Positions 42,621 through 50,974 of a DNA stretch of 64,000 bases are shown in pieces (position 1 is the stretch's first letter; each line of letters begins with the position of its first letter). Under the pieces are notes generated by a model. It was not told the DNA's origin and searched no databases. It saw only the letters and a program-made list of their open reading frames with translations. A program made the translations under genes and the position numbers. The stretch covers positions 1 to 64,000 of the forward strand of contig JBJMTV010000046.1 in assembly GCA_045811525.1 (NCBI GenBank), read 5' to 3'. Origin of the DNA: VAZQ01 sp045811525 (GTDB lineage Bacteria > Pseudomonadota > Alphaproteobacteria > Rhizobiales > Xanthobacteraceae).

Positions 42621-42737
42621 TTCACCTGTCGGAACTTGGACCGCCGCCAGACGTTTCTCGGCTCTCGGCGACCTCGCCCGGTCGGCCGCAGGCCGCAAAG
42701 CCGCCGCCGTGCTCAACCCCCACCATGAGGTGCTCTT

Positions 42738-43277
42738 GTGACCAGCAAAGTCCGAAAGCTCGAGTCGACCCAGGCGCCGGAAAGGCTCGACACGCCGACC
42801 GATCTCTCCTCCGACGCCGTGCGGGAGGTCTCCGCCGCGCTGAACGCATTACTCGCCGATACGTTCGCGCTTTATCTGAAGACCAGAAACTTTCATTGGC
42901 ATGTGAGTGGCCCGCATTTTCGCGACTACCACTTGTTGATGGACGAACAGGCCGAGCAGCTGGAAAAGAGCATTGATAGTCTGGCTGAGCGGGTGCGGAA
43001 GATCGGTGGGACGACGATCCGCTCGATCGGCCATATTGCCAAACTGCAACGGGTCAAGGACAACGATGACGACTATGTGCCAGCCCCGGCGATGTTGTCC
43101 GAACTCATGAACGACAACAAGAACCAGATCCAGCACATGCGCGAGGCTCGTGAGGTCGCTGACAAGCATAAGGACGTGGCGACCACCAGCCTGCTTGAGA
43201 CTTTCATCGATGACGCAGAGAAACGCTGCTGGTTTCTGTTCGAGGCAAGCCGCGAGGGCGAGGCGGGCGGCCACTGA
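42738..43277 (+). CDS. dps: Dps-family DNA-binding ferritin-like protein
   Basis: A 179-residue ferritin-like protein. All five ferroxidase ligands seen in E. coli Dps have counterparts: H53 in NFHWHVSG, H65 and D69 in DYHLLMDEQ, D80 and E84 in SIDSLAE. The 22-residue N-terminal extension is basic then polar (MTSKVRKLESTQAPERL), as in Dps proteins that bind DNA. It stores iron with H2O2 as oxidant and protects DNA in stationary phase. GTG start with GAGG 8 bases upstream. A 9-bp hairpin follows the gene. Confidence 0.93.
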   Translation: MTSKVRKLESTQAPERLDTPTDLSSDAVREVSAALNALLADTFALYLKTRNFHWHVSGPHFRDYHLLMDEQAEQLEKSIDSLAERVRKIGGTTIRSIGHIAKLQRVKDNDDDYVPAPAMLSELMNDNKNQIQHMREAREVADKHKDVATTSLLETFIDDAEKRCWFLFEASREGEAGGH

Positions 43278-43313
43278 ATTTGGCATTGCTCGACTGGGGG
43301 CGACAGGCACAAA

Positions 43314-43339
43314 CAGGAGCGTAGGGTCCGACGCTCCTG
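43314..43339 (+). terminator. Stem-loop after dps
   Basis: A perfect 9-bp inverted repeat, CAGGAGCGT (43314-43322) and ACGCTCCTG (43331-43339) with an 8-base loop, begins 36 bases after the dps stop and lies 37 bases before mazG. No T tract follows. It may stop or slow transcription from dps. An 11-base direct repeat (CCTCTCGCTGC at 43348 and 43364) lies between it and mazG. Confidence 0.45.
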
Positions 43340-43376
43340 GCTACTCCCCTCTCGCTGCAAGCGCCTCTCGCTGCGA

Positions 43377-44195
43377 ATGACCCCTTCCCGCGACATTGAT
43401 CGTTTGCTGGAGATCATGGCAGCACTGCGTACGCCGCCGAGCGGTTGCCCCTGGGACCTCAATCAGACTTTCGCGAGCATCGCGCCTTACACGATCGAGG
43501 AGGCCTACGAGGTTGCTGACGCCGTTTTGCGCGGCGATCTGGAAGACCTGCGGGAGGAACTGGGTGACCTCCTGCTGCAGGTCGTGTTTCACGCGCGCAT
43601 GGCCGAGGAGCAAGGCGCCTTCGACTTCGGCGACGTGGTAGAGGCGATCACCGGGAAGCTCTTGCGCCGCCATCCGCATGTGTTCGGCGAGGCGCGTGAG
43701 CTTTCACCCAGTGCGGTCGCGAGCCTTTGGGACGAGATCAAAAACCAGGAGCGCGCCGAGCGCTCAGTGGCGCGCAATAATAATAATATGCACGTGCCGG
43801 AGGGCGCGCTGGCCGGCGTCCCGGTGGCGCTGCCAGCTCTCACCCGCGCGCTGAAACTGCAGGTGAAAGCCGCAAAAGTCGGGTTTGACTGGAACGACAC
43901 GCGCGCGGTGCTCGCCAAAGTGCGTGAGGAAGCGACGGAGATCGAGACCGACATCGCAGCAGGCAACGAAGCGGCGGCAGCAGCCGAGGTGGGTGACCTG
44001 CTTTTTGCCGCTGTCAACCTGGCGCGTCACCTGGGTGTTGATCCGGAGACGACGCTTCGGACCAGCAATCAGAAGTTCGAGCGTCGATTTGCGTCCATTG
44101 AGCAGGCACTGGCGCACCGCCACAAGACGCCCGCCACGTCCACCCTGAAGGAGATGGACGCGCTGTGGAACGAAGCGAAAGCCGCTGAGTCTTAG
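43377..44195 (+). CDS. mazG: Nucleoside triphosphate pyrophosphohydrolase MazG
   Basis: A 272-residue all-helical NTP pyrophosphatase with two tandem MazG modules. The first has GCPWDLNQTFASIAPYTIEE, EEAYEV and EELGDLLLQVVFH, with the EExxE and ExxD metal ligands. The second has KAAKVGFDW, EEATEIE and EVGDLLFAAVNLARHLGVD. The linker RNNNNMHVPEG is slightly expanded. It hydrolyses NTPs, including dNTPs and, in E. coli, ppGpp-related pools. No mazEF toxin pair is beside it. In relatives mazG sits next to hflX; here a Bug receptor gene separates them. Confidence 0.92.
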   Translation: MTPSRDIDRLLEIMAALRTPPSGCPWDLNQTFASIAPYTIEEAYEVADAVLRGDLEDLREELGDLLLQVVFHARMAEEQGAFDFGDVVEAITGKLLRRHPHVFGEARELSPSAVASLWDEIKNQERAERSVARNNNNMHVPEGALAGVPVALPALTRALKLQVKAAKVGFDWNDTRAVLAKVREEATEIETDIAAGNEAAAAAEVGDLLFAAVNLARHLGVDPETTLRTSNQKFERRFASIEQALAHRHKTPATSTLKEMDALWNEAKAAES

Positions 44196-44301
44196 GCTCG
44201 CCGACCGGACCCTCAGTGCCATAAGGTGAGCACTGTGCTAGTCTCGTCATCGTTCCGGCCGTTCCGGTTAATCCACCGGCCCGTACGGCACTGGTGATCC
44301 C

Positions 44302-45285
44302 GTGGGAAACACAACAGGCCTAATCGCCCGTGCTGTCGCAGCCGGGCTGACTGCCGCTATGGCTTGCCTGGGCACAGCTCCGGTTGCGGCGGAGCCGTGG
44401 CCGGCACGGACCATCCGCATCATCACGGGCACTCCGGCGGGAGGAAGCCCGGATTTCGTCAGTCGGCTCCTTGCGGAAAAGCTCACCGGGCGACTAGGGC
44501 AACCGATCGTGGTGGAGAATGCGACGATCACTGGCGTCGCTGCCTGGAGTGCGGTCGCCAAATCAGCGCCTGACGGCTACCTGTTCACGATGCTCACGGG
44601 TGCGTACTCGGCGCGTGCAGCGGTCGCCAAGTCGCTGCCCTATGACCCGATTCGGGATTTCAGCTTCATCACCTTGGTGTCCGGATATCCCATGGTGGTC
44701 GCCACGGCGCCCGCCTCCCCCATCAACTCCTTTGCCGACCTGCTGGCGCGCGCCCGAGCGGCGCCTTTCATGACAAATTATGGCATGAACCTGCCGGGCA
44801 GCGTGCATCATCTCACGGGCGAACTGATCAATATCGAGGCGGGGATCTCGATGCGCGGCATCCCTTACCGCGGAAACAGTCAAATCGTGCAGGATCTCCT
44901 GGGCGGGCGGCTTGAGGTCATGATCGAAACCGGCACCACTGCTTTCGCCCAAATCCACGGAGGGGTGTTACGCGGACTTGCCGTCTCGTCGCGCGAGCGC
45001 TTTGCGCTGTATCCCGACATTCCTGCGATCGCGGAGACACTACCTGGGTTCGAGGTGCTGTCGTGGCTGGGCCTGGCCGCACCTGCAGGCACGCCGCGCT
45101 CGATCGTCGATCGGCTCAACGAGGAAATCCGGGCGGTGCTGAGGCTGCCGGACGTCCGCGAAAAGCTGGCCGGGGTGGGAAACGTGCCGATGCCCTCCAC
45201 CCCGGAGGAAATGCAGGCGTACATCGCCCGCGACACGGCGCGCTGGAGCCGCGTCGTCGACCTCAAGGGCATCGAGCGGTACTAG
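44302..45285 (+). CDS. Bug-family tripartite tricarboxylate transporter receptor
   Basis: A 327-residue periplasmic receptor. GTG start; signal peptide to about residue 30 (ACLGTAPVAAEP). Family motifs: WPARTIRIITGTPAGGSPDF, GQPIVVENATITGVAAW and PDGYLF. Compared with the two receptors at 17.6-19.5 kb it is more diverged (TPAGGSPD instead of PFPPGGSTD). It stands alone between mazG and hflX, without TctA/TctB, so it is an orphan. Its product probably binds a small carboxylate. Confidence 0.88.
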   Translation: MGNTTGLIARAVAAGLTAAMACLGTAPVAAEPWPARTIRIITGTPAGGSPDFVSRLLAEKLTGRLGQPIVVENATITGVAAWSAVAKSAPDGYLFTMLTGAYSARAAVAKSLPYDPIRDFSFITLVSGYPMVVATAPASPINSFADLLARARAAPFMTNYGMNLPGSVHHLTGELINIEAGISMRGIPYRGNSQIVQDLLGGRLEVMIETGTTAFAQIHGGVLRGLAVSSRERFALYPDIPAIAETLPGFEVLSWLGLAAPAGTPRSIVDRLNEEIRAVLRLPDVREKLAGVGNVPMPSTPEEMQAYIARDTARWSRVVDLKGIERY

Positions 45286-45367
45286 ACCCAACTCATGCGG
45301 AATGTGTCCCCTGTCCGCGCGAGCCCCGCGTGGCCGGCTTAGATAGGTTCGTCAGAACCAATCCCGC

Positions 45368-46726
45368 TCAGTGCGAGTGCACCTCGCCCGTGTTGAAGCG
45401 CGCGCGCAGCTTCTCGGCATTCGTCGCATCCGCACGCACTGTGACCGCAAGGCGGCCATCCTCCTGCAGGGTGCGCGTCATCACCTCAGTGTGCCGATGG
45501 AGCCAGCTCAGTCCGGCGCCGTCCGCCGGATCGAGCACCACATCAAGGGTCGAGCGGCGTTCTGCCAAACGGGCCTCGATCTCGGCGAGAAGGGGGAGCA
45601 TCCCCTCCCCGTTCAATGCGGAGACGAGGACTGGCTGGCGGTCGGATTTCTGCCGACTGGCGAGATTCTGCAGCTGAAGTCGTGCCTGGTCATCCAATCG
45701 ATCGATTTTATTCCACACCTCGATGATGCGGGGGTCGTGGGATGCGATGCCGAGTTGATCGAGGACCTGCTCGACATCGCCGGATTGCGCTCTGCTGTCA
45801 GGATGCGAGAGATCACGCACGTGCAGGATGACATCAGCCTCGATCACCTCCTCGAGCGTAGCTCGGAACGCGGCGACCAGCATGGTCGGCAAATCTGAAA
45901 TAAATCCGACCGTGTCGGACATGATAATGCGCAGTCCGCTCCCGAGCGCCACGGCGCGGAGCGTCGGGTCGAGGGTCGCAAACAACATATCTGCCGAGAG
46001 GACGCTCGCCGCAGTGAGGCGGTTGAACAACGTCGACTTGCCTGCGTTCGTATACCCGACCAGGGCTACGATTGGATATGGCACTCGCTTGCGACTCACA
46101 CGATGAAGATTGCGGGTGCGCTTGACCTTGGCGAGCTCGCCCTCGATGCGCGCGATGCGCTCTTCGATCATGCGGCGATCGGACTCGATCTGCGTCTCTC
46201 CGGGCCCTCCGAGAAAGCCAAAGCCACCCCGCTGCCGCTCGAGGTGGGTCCAGGATCGGACCAACCGGCTCTTTTGATATGTCAGGTGCGCGAGTTCGAC
46301 TTGTAATGCACCTTCGCGCGTGCGGGCACGCCGGCCGAAAATTTCGAGAATGAGCCCCGTCCGGTCGAGCACTTTCGCGCCCCAAGCCTTCTCCAGGTTG
46401 CGCTGCTGCACCGGGGAGACCGCAGAGTCCATGACTGCTATTCCGGCCTGCTCGGCCTTGATGAGGCCGGCAATCTCCTCGACCTTGCCCTTGCCGATGA
46501 AAGTGGCGGGCCGAATCTCGGCCAGCGGCACAATGCCGGAGCCGACAACATTTAGATCGATTGCGCGAGCAAGCCCAATCGCCTCCTCGAGCTTCGCCGC
46601 TGGAGAACGCAGAAGAGGCCGCTCGGCACTACGCGTGCGCAGATGCGGCTCGATGACAATGGCGCGGCCGGTCTCGGCCCCTGGCTCGGGCGAAAGACGG
46701 TCAGTGTCGAGGTGACGAGGTTCCAA
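45368..46726 (-). CDS. hflX: GTPase HflX
   Basis: A 452-residue ribosome-associated GTPase. The N-terminal HflX domain has the GKGKVEEI loop, LDRTGLILEIFGRRARTREG and QVELAHLTYQKSRLVRSWTHL, and the family signature ERQRGGFGFLGGPGETQIESD. The G domain has G1 ALVGYTNAGKST, G3 DTVGFI and G4 NKID. HflX splits stalled 70S ribosomes under heat stress. The TTG start directly follows the hfq stop in the same reading frame with no gap; AAGG lies 5 bases upstream. There is no other start codon in its first 25 codons. Confidence 0.93.
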   Translation of the reverse strand: MEPRHLDTDRLSPEPGAETGRAIVIEPHLRTRSAERPLLRSPAAKLEEAIGLARAIDLNVVGSGIVPLAEIRPATFIGKGKVEEIAGLIKAEQAGIAVMDSAVSPVQQRNLEKAWGAKVLDRTGLILEIFGRRARTREGALQVELAHLTYQKSRLVRSWTHLERQRGGFGFLGGPGETQIESDRRMIEERIARIEGELAKVKRTRNLHRVSRKRVPYPIVALVGYTNAGKSTLFNRLTAASVLSADMLFATLDPTLRAVALGSGLRIIMSDTVGFISDLPTMLVAAFRATLEEVIEADVILHVRDLSHPDSRAQSGDVEQVLDQLGIASHDPRIIEVWNKIDRLDDQARLQLQNLASRQKSDRQPVLVSALNGEGMLPLLAEIEARLAERRSTLDVVLDPADGAGLSWLHRHTEVMTRTLQEDGRLAVTVRADATNAEKLRARFNTGEVHSH

Positions 46727-46987
46727 TCAGGCCTTTTCCCCGGCGGGTTGGTCCTCTGTTCCTTCGAACAGCTGGATGGGATGACCGGGCATGATTGTCG
46801 ATATGGCGTGCTTGTAGACCAATTGCGAGTGCCCGTCGCGCCGCAACAGAACGCAGAAATTATCGAACCAAGTGACCACGCCTTGCAGCTTCACCCCGTT
46901 GACAAGAAAGATGGTAAGTGGAGTTTTATTCTTTCTGACGTGGTTGAGAAAAGTGTCTTGCAGATTTTGGGAGCGGTCGGCCGCCAT
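46727..46987 (-). CDS. hfq: RNA chaperone Hfq
   Basis: An 86-residue Sm-like protein. The Sm1 motif is QDTFLNHVRKNKTPLTIFL through NGVKLQGVVTWFDNFCVLL, and Sm2 is VYKHAISTIMP. The acidic, short C-terminus (EGTEDQPAGEKA) is normal for alphaproteobacteria. It forms hexamers that pair small RNAs with mRNAs. It is followed with zero spacing by hflX, a conserved pair. The 179-base gap upstream, before the aminotransferase gene, holds the likely promoter; nothing else was recognised there. Confidence 0.97.
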   Translation of the reverse strand: MAADRSQNLQDTFLNHVRKNKTPLTIFLVNGVKLQGVVTWFDNFCVLLRRDGHSQLVYKHAISTIMPGHPIQLFEGTEDQPAGEKA

Positions 46988-47166
46988 TGTCGTTTTCCAT
47001 TTTTCTCTCGCGAGACCCTCGCCGCGAGGCTTATTGCCAAACCGATTTGCCCGTTTTGTACCTCACCTGCTCTCACAGAGCCCGGGGCCCGCCCATTACA
47101 AGGCACGTGCAGGGGCGGTGCAAGCACAAGTTAGCGGGAGCCCGGCGAACGGAGCGAACGGTTGGG

Positions 47167-48024
47167 TCACGACCATTCTGCGTGAAGATGGAATTGCGCG
47201 CGCAATGTTGTTGCAATCACCCCAGGAGCCCCATTCCCGATCGCTCTGTCGTCGAGCCGCACCACCGGCATGACGATTTGGCTGGCCGACGTGAGGAAGG
47301 CCTCGCGCGCGGCATATGCTTCTGCGACCGTGAATCCCCGTTCCTCAAGGGCCACCCCGTGTGACCGGATCACATCGAGCAACACGGTTCGGGTGACACC
47401 CCGCAGAATGGCATTGTCGACCGGCCTGGTCACCAGATGTCCCGCCATGGTGAGGATCCAAGCGTTGCTGGACGACCCCTCCGTTACATACCCGTCTTTG
47501 TCGACGAACCACGCTTCCTTCGCGCCCCGGTCACGTGCTGCCTGTTTTGCAAGCACATTGGGCAGCAGTGACGTCGACTTGATATCAACACGAGCCCAGC
47601 GCGTGTCAGGCACCGTGATGACCGCCACACCGGCGGCGGCAGAGCGATCGCCGGCGGCGCGATCGATAGCTCGCGCCGTGATCACGAGGCTTGGTGCTGT
47701 GCCGGGAGGTGGAAAACCATGGTCCCGACTCGCTACGCCGCGCGTGATTTGTAGATAGACAATGCCGTCGTACACACGATTGCGGCGAATGCATTCTCGC
47801 AGGAGCACGGCCAACGCGCGCTGCGAGACCGGCATCGTTATCCGCAGTTCATTGAGCGATCGCTCGAGGCGCAGCACATGGCGCCGCTCGTCCACCAAGC
47901 GGCCCCCGCGCACTTCACACACTTCGTAGACGCCGTCGGCAAACTGATAACCGCGATCTTCGATCGCCACCTTGGCTTCCCCGAGCGGCAGGTATCTGCC
48001 GTTCACATAGGCAATGCGCGACAC
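47167..48024 (-). CDS. dat: D-amino-acid aminotransferase
   Basis: A 285-residue fold-type IV PLP transaminase. YVNGRYLPLGEAKVAIEDRG and QFADGVYEVCEV at the start, the PLP lysine in VDIKSTSLLPNVLAK (K149), EAWFVDKDGYVTEGSSSNAW (PLP-phosphate and glutamate region) and GVTRTVLLDV mark the D-alanine aminotransferase branch rather than BCAT or PabC. It supplies D-glutamate or moves amino groups between D-amino acids. The GTG at 48024 has GGAG 6 bases upstream and gives the family's usual length; a longer frame to 48153 is unsupported. In rhizobia this gene commonly sits between ntrX and hfq. Confidence 0.87.
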   Translation of the reverse strand: MSRIAYVNGRYLPLGEAKVAIEDRGYQFADGVYEVCEVRGGRLVDERRHVLRLERSLNELRITMPVSQRALAVLLRECIRRNRVYDGIVYLQITRGVASRDHGFPPPGTAPSLVITARAIDRAAGDRSAAAGVAVITVPDTRWARVDIKSTSLLPNVLAKQAARDRGAKEAWFVDKDGYVTEGSSSNAWILTMAGHLVTRPVDNAILRGVTRTVLLDVIRSHGVALEERGFTVAEAYAAREAFLTSASQIVMPVVRLDDRAIGNGAPGVIATTLRAQFHLHAEWS

Positions 48025-48152
48025 CACGAGCTCCGGATCCTGTGGATATGCCAAGCCCTGGGTATCAGAGCTTGCGCAACGGAAGCAATGACGGCACACC
48101 TGTACTCGCTGGCGTGCGACGCTCAGACGTAAGATGACGAAAAGAGGGGCCA

Positions 48153-48914
48153 ATGACCGACACCGTAGCGCCTGCGCGGTTCGGGGAGGGTGATTTCTCC
48201 GTCGGACGGGTGCTGAACCGAACCTTTGCGGTTTTCACACGAAATTTCCTGCCGTTTTTCCTTGTCTCGGCGGTCGCAAGCATACCCATGGTGCTGCTGT
48301 CGCAGGGCGAGACGCTTACGCCGGCGAGCCTGCCTGGGGACATCAACTCGAAATTGGGTGTCATGCTGCTTGGCGTGTTCTTGAGCGTCATTCTCTACAC
48401 GCTCAGCCAAGCAATCGTGCTCTACGCGGCGTTCCAGGATATGCGTGGCCGACCCGTCAGCCTCACAGAATCGCTGCAAGTGGGGCTGCGGCGCTTTTTT
48501 CCGATCGTGGGACTTGCAATATCCCTCTCGGTGTTTGCCGGGTTCGCAGCCATTTTTCTCGTGGTGCCCGGAATCATTTTATTCACAATGTGGTATGTGG
48601 CGACGCCCATCTGTGTTGTCGAGCGGCTCGGGCCTTTCGCAAGCATGGGCCGCAGTCGCCGTCTTACCAAGGGGCATCGCTGGCGAGTCTTCGGTTTGAT
48701 TCTTCTGCTGTTGGTGATCAGCGGTATCGTCAGCCCCTCGCTCGGGCTCGCGTTGGGAGCGATCGGGGGCCCGAAACTGGTACTCCTCGGCAGCCTCTTA
48801 TGGAGTGCGGTCTGGGGCGCCTTCTACGCTATCGCCGGCGTCGTCGCTTATCATGATCTGCGCGTCGCCAAAGAAGGAATCGACATCGAGCAGATTGCGG
48901 CTGTGTTTGATTGA
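48153..48914 (+). CDS. Integral membrane protein, DUF975/GdpP-membrane-domain-like
   Basis: A 253-residue protein with six hydrophobic helices in pairs (FLPFFLVSAVASIPMVLLS, GVMLLGVFLSVILYTLSQAI, PIVGLAISLSVFAGFAAIF). GRVLNRTFAVFTRNF at the start and LVVPGIILFTMWYVATPICVVE with SRRLTKGHRWRVFGL later are the family pattern of YciC-like and glycerophosphodiesterase-associated membrane domains. Function is unknown. It is divergent from dat and converges with the RDD gene, 93 bases away. It belongs to the DNA segment that separates dat from ntrX here. Confidence 0.75.
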   Translation: MTDTVAPARFGEGDFSVGRVLNRTFAVFTRNFLPFFLVSAVASIPMVLLSQGETLTPASLPGDINSKLGVMLLGVFLSVILYTLSQAIVLYAAFQDMRGRPVSLTESLQVGLRRFFPIVGLAISLSVFAGFAAIFLVVPGIILFTMWYVATPICVVERLGPFASMGRSRRLTKGHRWRVFGLILLLLVISGIVSPSLGLALGAIGGPKLVLLGSLLWSAVWGAFYAIAGVVAYHDLRVAKEGIDIEQIAAVFD

Positions 48915-49007
48915 GTCGATGGACGTTGTTCCTGCGCCGGACAAGAATTCTGCAAGAGGCGCAATAAACAAATTCCCAGTGCTGCCGTTTTGACTGAGCG
49001 AGGCTTG

Positions 49008-49913
49008 CTAAGGCTTTTTTGCCGCCTGCGCGTGCTTGTCGGGGCGCAACTTGCCATAGAGCTGCTCACGCTCGAGAAAGGCACGCTCGGCGGTATAGAA
49101 TTGCCGTAGAAAGGGCAGGACGTCGGCCTTCGGCACTGCTTGTGACCAGCCGATCTTGTGGCGGATTTTCTCGCACACCTCCGCCAGAACCAGCTCCGAC
49201 TCCGGAGTGTCTGGGTGGCGCAGCAACTCTTCGAGCACCTGAAGCTCGAATGCGCCGTACGCCCGCAACTGCTGTTCATTGAACGAAAACTGCACGGTCT
49301 GTTCCACCAGGTCGCTCGATAATACCCGCCGCGGGAGCGCTATGACCATGGTGCCGGCAATCAAATCACCGCCGCGCAGGCGGTCACGATTGAAGAAAGG
49401 CAGTGCTGCGAACAGCAGCATCCACACGGCGATGGCAAAATTTTCCCAGGCCAGCGTGCCGTCGGCTCCCCGTCCCCAGGTCACCAGCACACTTAGCGGC
49501 AGGAATGTCTCGATTTCCCGCGTGAGGTTGCGGGCAACAATTGCGGAAGGAAGCAGCGGCCCCCCCGCGCGATCGATGACCCGCAGCCCCACCAGACGCT
49601 TACCTGGGGTCGCGCCGCGCCAAGCCAATTCGAAGTAGAGAAAATATAGGTTCCGTACGAGAAAGCCGATGAACAGGACGATGGAAATCGCAATCAGGCT
49701 TGCGTTCCCTACGCCCAAAGTAAGGATCACTGGCACGTAGATCGCGAGTGTCAGCAACAACCAAATCAAGAGATCAAGTACCAGCGCAACCAGCCGTTCG
49801 CCATGGTCGGCCAACTCGACGGTGACAGCCACCCCTTCCGGGGTCATGATCTGGCGGTGCTCGCGGCGTGCGCCCTCGAGAAATTGGGTCGTGCGCTCGT
49901 GCGCGAGGCTCAT
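49008..49913 (-). CDS. RDD-family membrane protein
   Basis: A 301-residue protein. The RDD domain spans about residues 28-180: GVAVTVELADHGERLVALVLD, then helices (LLIWLLLTLAIYVPVIL and IAISIVLFIGFLVRNLYF), the signature ELAWRGATPGKRLVGLRVID and RDRLRGGDLIAGTMVI. A soluble C-terminal tail of about 110 residues (ELQVLEELLRHPDTPESEL, KIRHKIGWSQ) is longer than in plain RDD proteins. The start ATG overlaps the preceding stop (ATGA). It is last of the six-gene MoxR operon. RDD proteins may transport Na+ or modify membranes; role here is unknown. Confidence 0.85.
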   Translation of the reverse strand: MSLAHERTTQFLEGARREHRQIMTPEGVAVTVELADHGERLVALVLDLLIWLLLTLAIYVPVILTLGVGNASLIAISIVLFIGFLVRNLYFLYFELAWRGATPGKRLVGLRVIDRAGGPLLPSAIVARNLTREIETFLPLSVLVTWGRGADGTLAWENFAIAVWMLLFAALPFFNRDRLRGGDLIAGTMVIALPRRVLSSDLVEQTVQFSFNEQQLRAYGAFELQVLEELLRHPDTPESELVLAEVCEKIRHKIGWSQAVPKADVLPFLRQFYTAERAFLEREQLYGKLRPDKHAQAAKKP

Positions 49914-50974
49914 TGCTTCCGCCCCGCAAAACAGAAATAAACAAGCCACAGCACGCCAATACCGCAGCCAATGGACAAGCGCAGCGGCGTGCTCGCGATG
50001 AGTTGGCGAAAGCCACCCTCAAGGATGGCGGCCGCGAACAGCATTACCACCGCACCTGCCGCAACCTGGGCGGCCTGCCGACCATGGTGTGCAAGATTCT
50101 CAATTCGGGAATAGCGGCCCGGGAACAGGATTTTTTCCGCAATAACCAAGCCCCCAGCGGCGAACAACACAAGTGCCCCGAGCTCGGTCACTCCGTGAAT
50201 GGCGAGCCAGCCGAGGAAGTCGAGGGTGAGTTCGCGGTTGTAGTGGAGCCCAAGGAAGGCGCCGAGCGGCAGGCCCTGATAAACGGTCAGGAGCAGCGTG
50301 GGAATGCCGACAGCCATGCCGAGGCCAAAAGTCATAATGCCGATGAGAGTGTTATGACTGAACAGGACATTGGCAAAGATCCCGAATGCCTCAACGGCTC
50401 CAGGCCACGGCGCAAAAATCTCCTTGTCGTAGAGGTCCGCGCGGGTGCTCGAGGGACCACGGCCGCCCCCGAGGCCTGAGGGTACGAGTGTGGAGAACCA
50501 AGCCTCGTCTTGTGCCACCAGCATGAACCCAGCAACTGTCCCTACGAGGAGGGCAATGGCGGCAATCAGGATATGCCAGCGTGCAGAGCGTACGCCGCGC
50601 GGGAGATCGTGTGTGAAGAAGCGGCCGAGGCCCTCGAACGGCTGGGCGCGCGGTCCATAGACCGCGAGGAACGCACGCAAGCCCAAGGCTTCGAGGTACA
50701 GCAACAGGTTTCGATCAAGCGCGATGCTGCGCGCAACGGACAGGGACGACAGCGCAGCGCGATAGAGGACAGGCAGGCGCTGCAGCTCGTCAAGCGAGAG
50801 GGCGCGGATTCCGCGCCGCTCCACCCGGTCCACCAGATTTTCGAGCTCGCGCCAGCCCGCCTCCCTGCCGCGCCTGAACTCGCTGCTCTTCAGCACGATG
50901 CCGTCGCGTGCACCGGCTCCGGGGCGGCTGGGTGGCGCCGCGATCGGCAGCTCGGCAGAGCCGCTGATGGTCAT
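49910..50974 (-). CDS. SpoIIM/DUF95-family membrane protein
   Basis: A 354-residue protein. A soluble helical first third (SSEFRRGREAGWRELENLVD, RLPVLYRAALSSLSVARS) precedes about five membrane helices with the Stage II sporulation M pattern (FFTHDLPRGVRSARWHI, FANVLFSHNTLIGIMTFGLG, GIPTLLLTVYQGLPLGAFLG, WLAIHGVTELGALVL). The family is named from Bacillus sporulation, but here there is no sporulation. SpoIIM-like proteins next to RDD and MoxR genes are widespread and uncharacterised. The ATG at 50974 overlaps the DUF58 stop. Confidence 0.87.
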   Translation of the reverse strand: MTISGSAELPIAAPPSRPGAGARDGIVLKSSEFRRGREAGWRELENLVDRVERRGIRALSLDELQRLPVLYRAALSSLSVARSIALDRNLLLYLEALGLRAFLAVYGPRAQPFEGLGRFFTHDLPRGVRSARWHILIAAIALLVGTVAGFMLVAQDEAWFSTLVPSGLGGGRGPSSTRADLYDKEIFAPWPGAVEAFGIFANVLFSHNTLIGIMTFGLGMAVGIPTLLLTVYQGLPLGAFLGLHYNRELTLDFLGWLAIHGVTELGALVLFAAGGLVIAEKILFPGRYSRIENLAHHGRQAAQVAAGAVVMLFAAAILEGGFRQLIASTPLRLSIGCGIGVLWLVYFCFAGRKQ

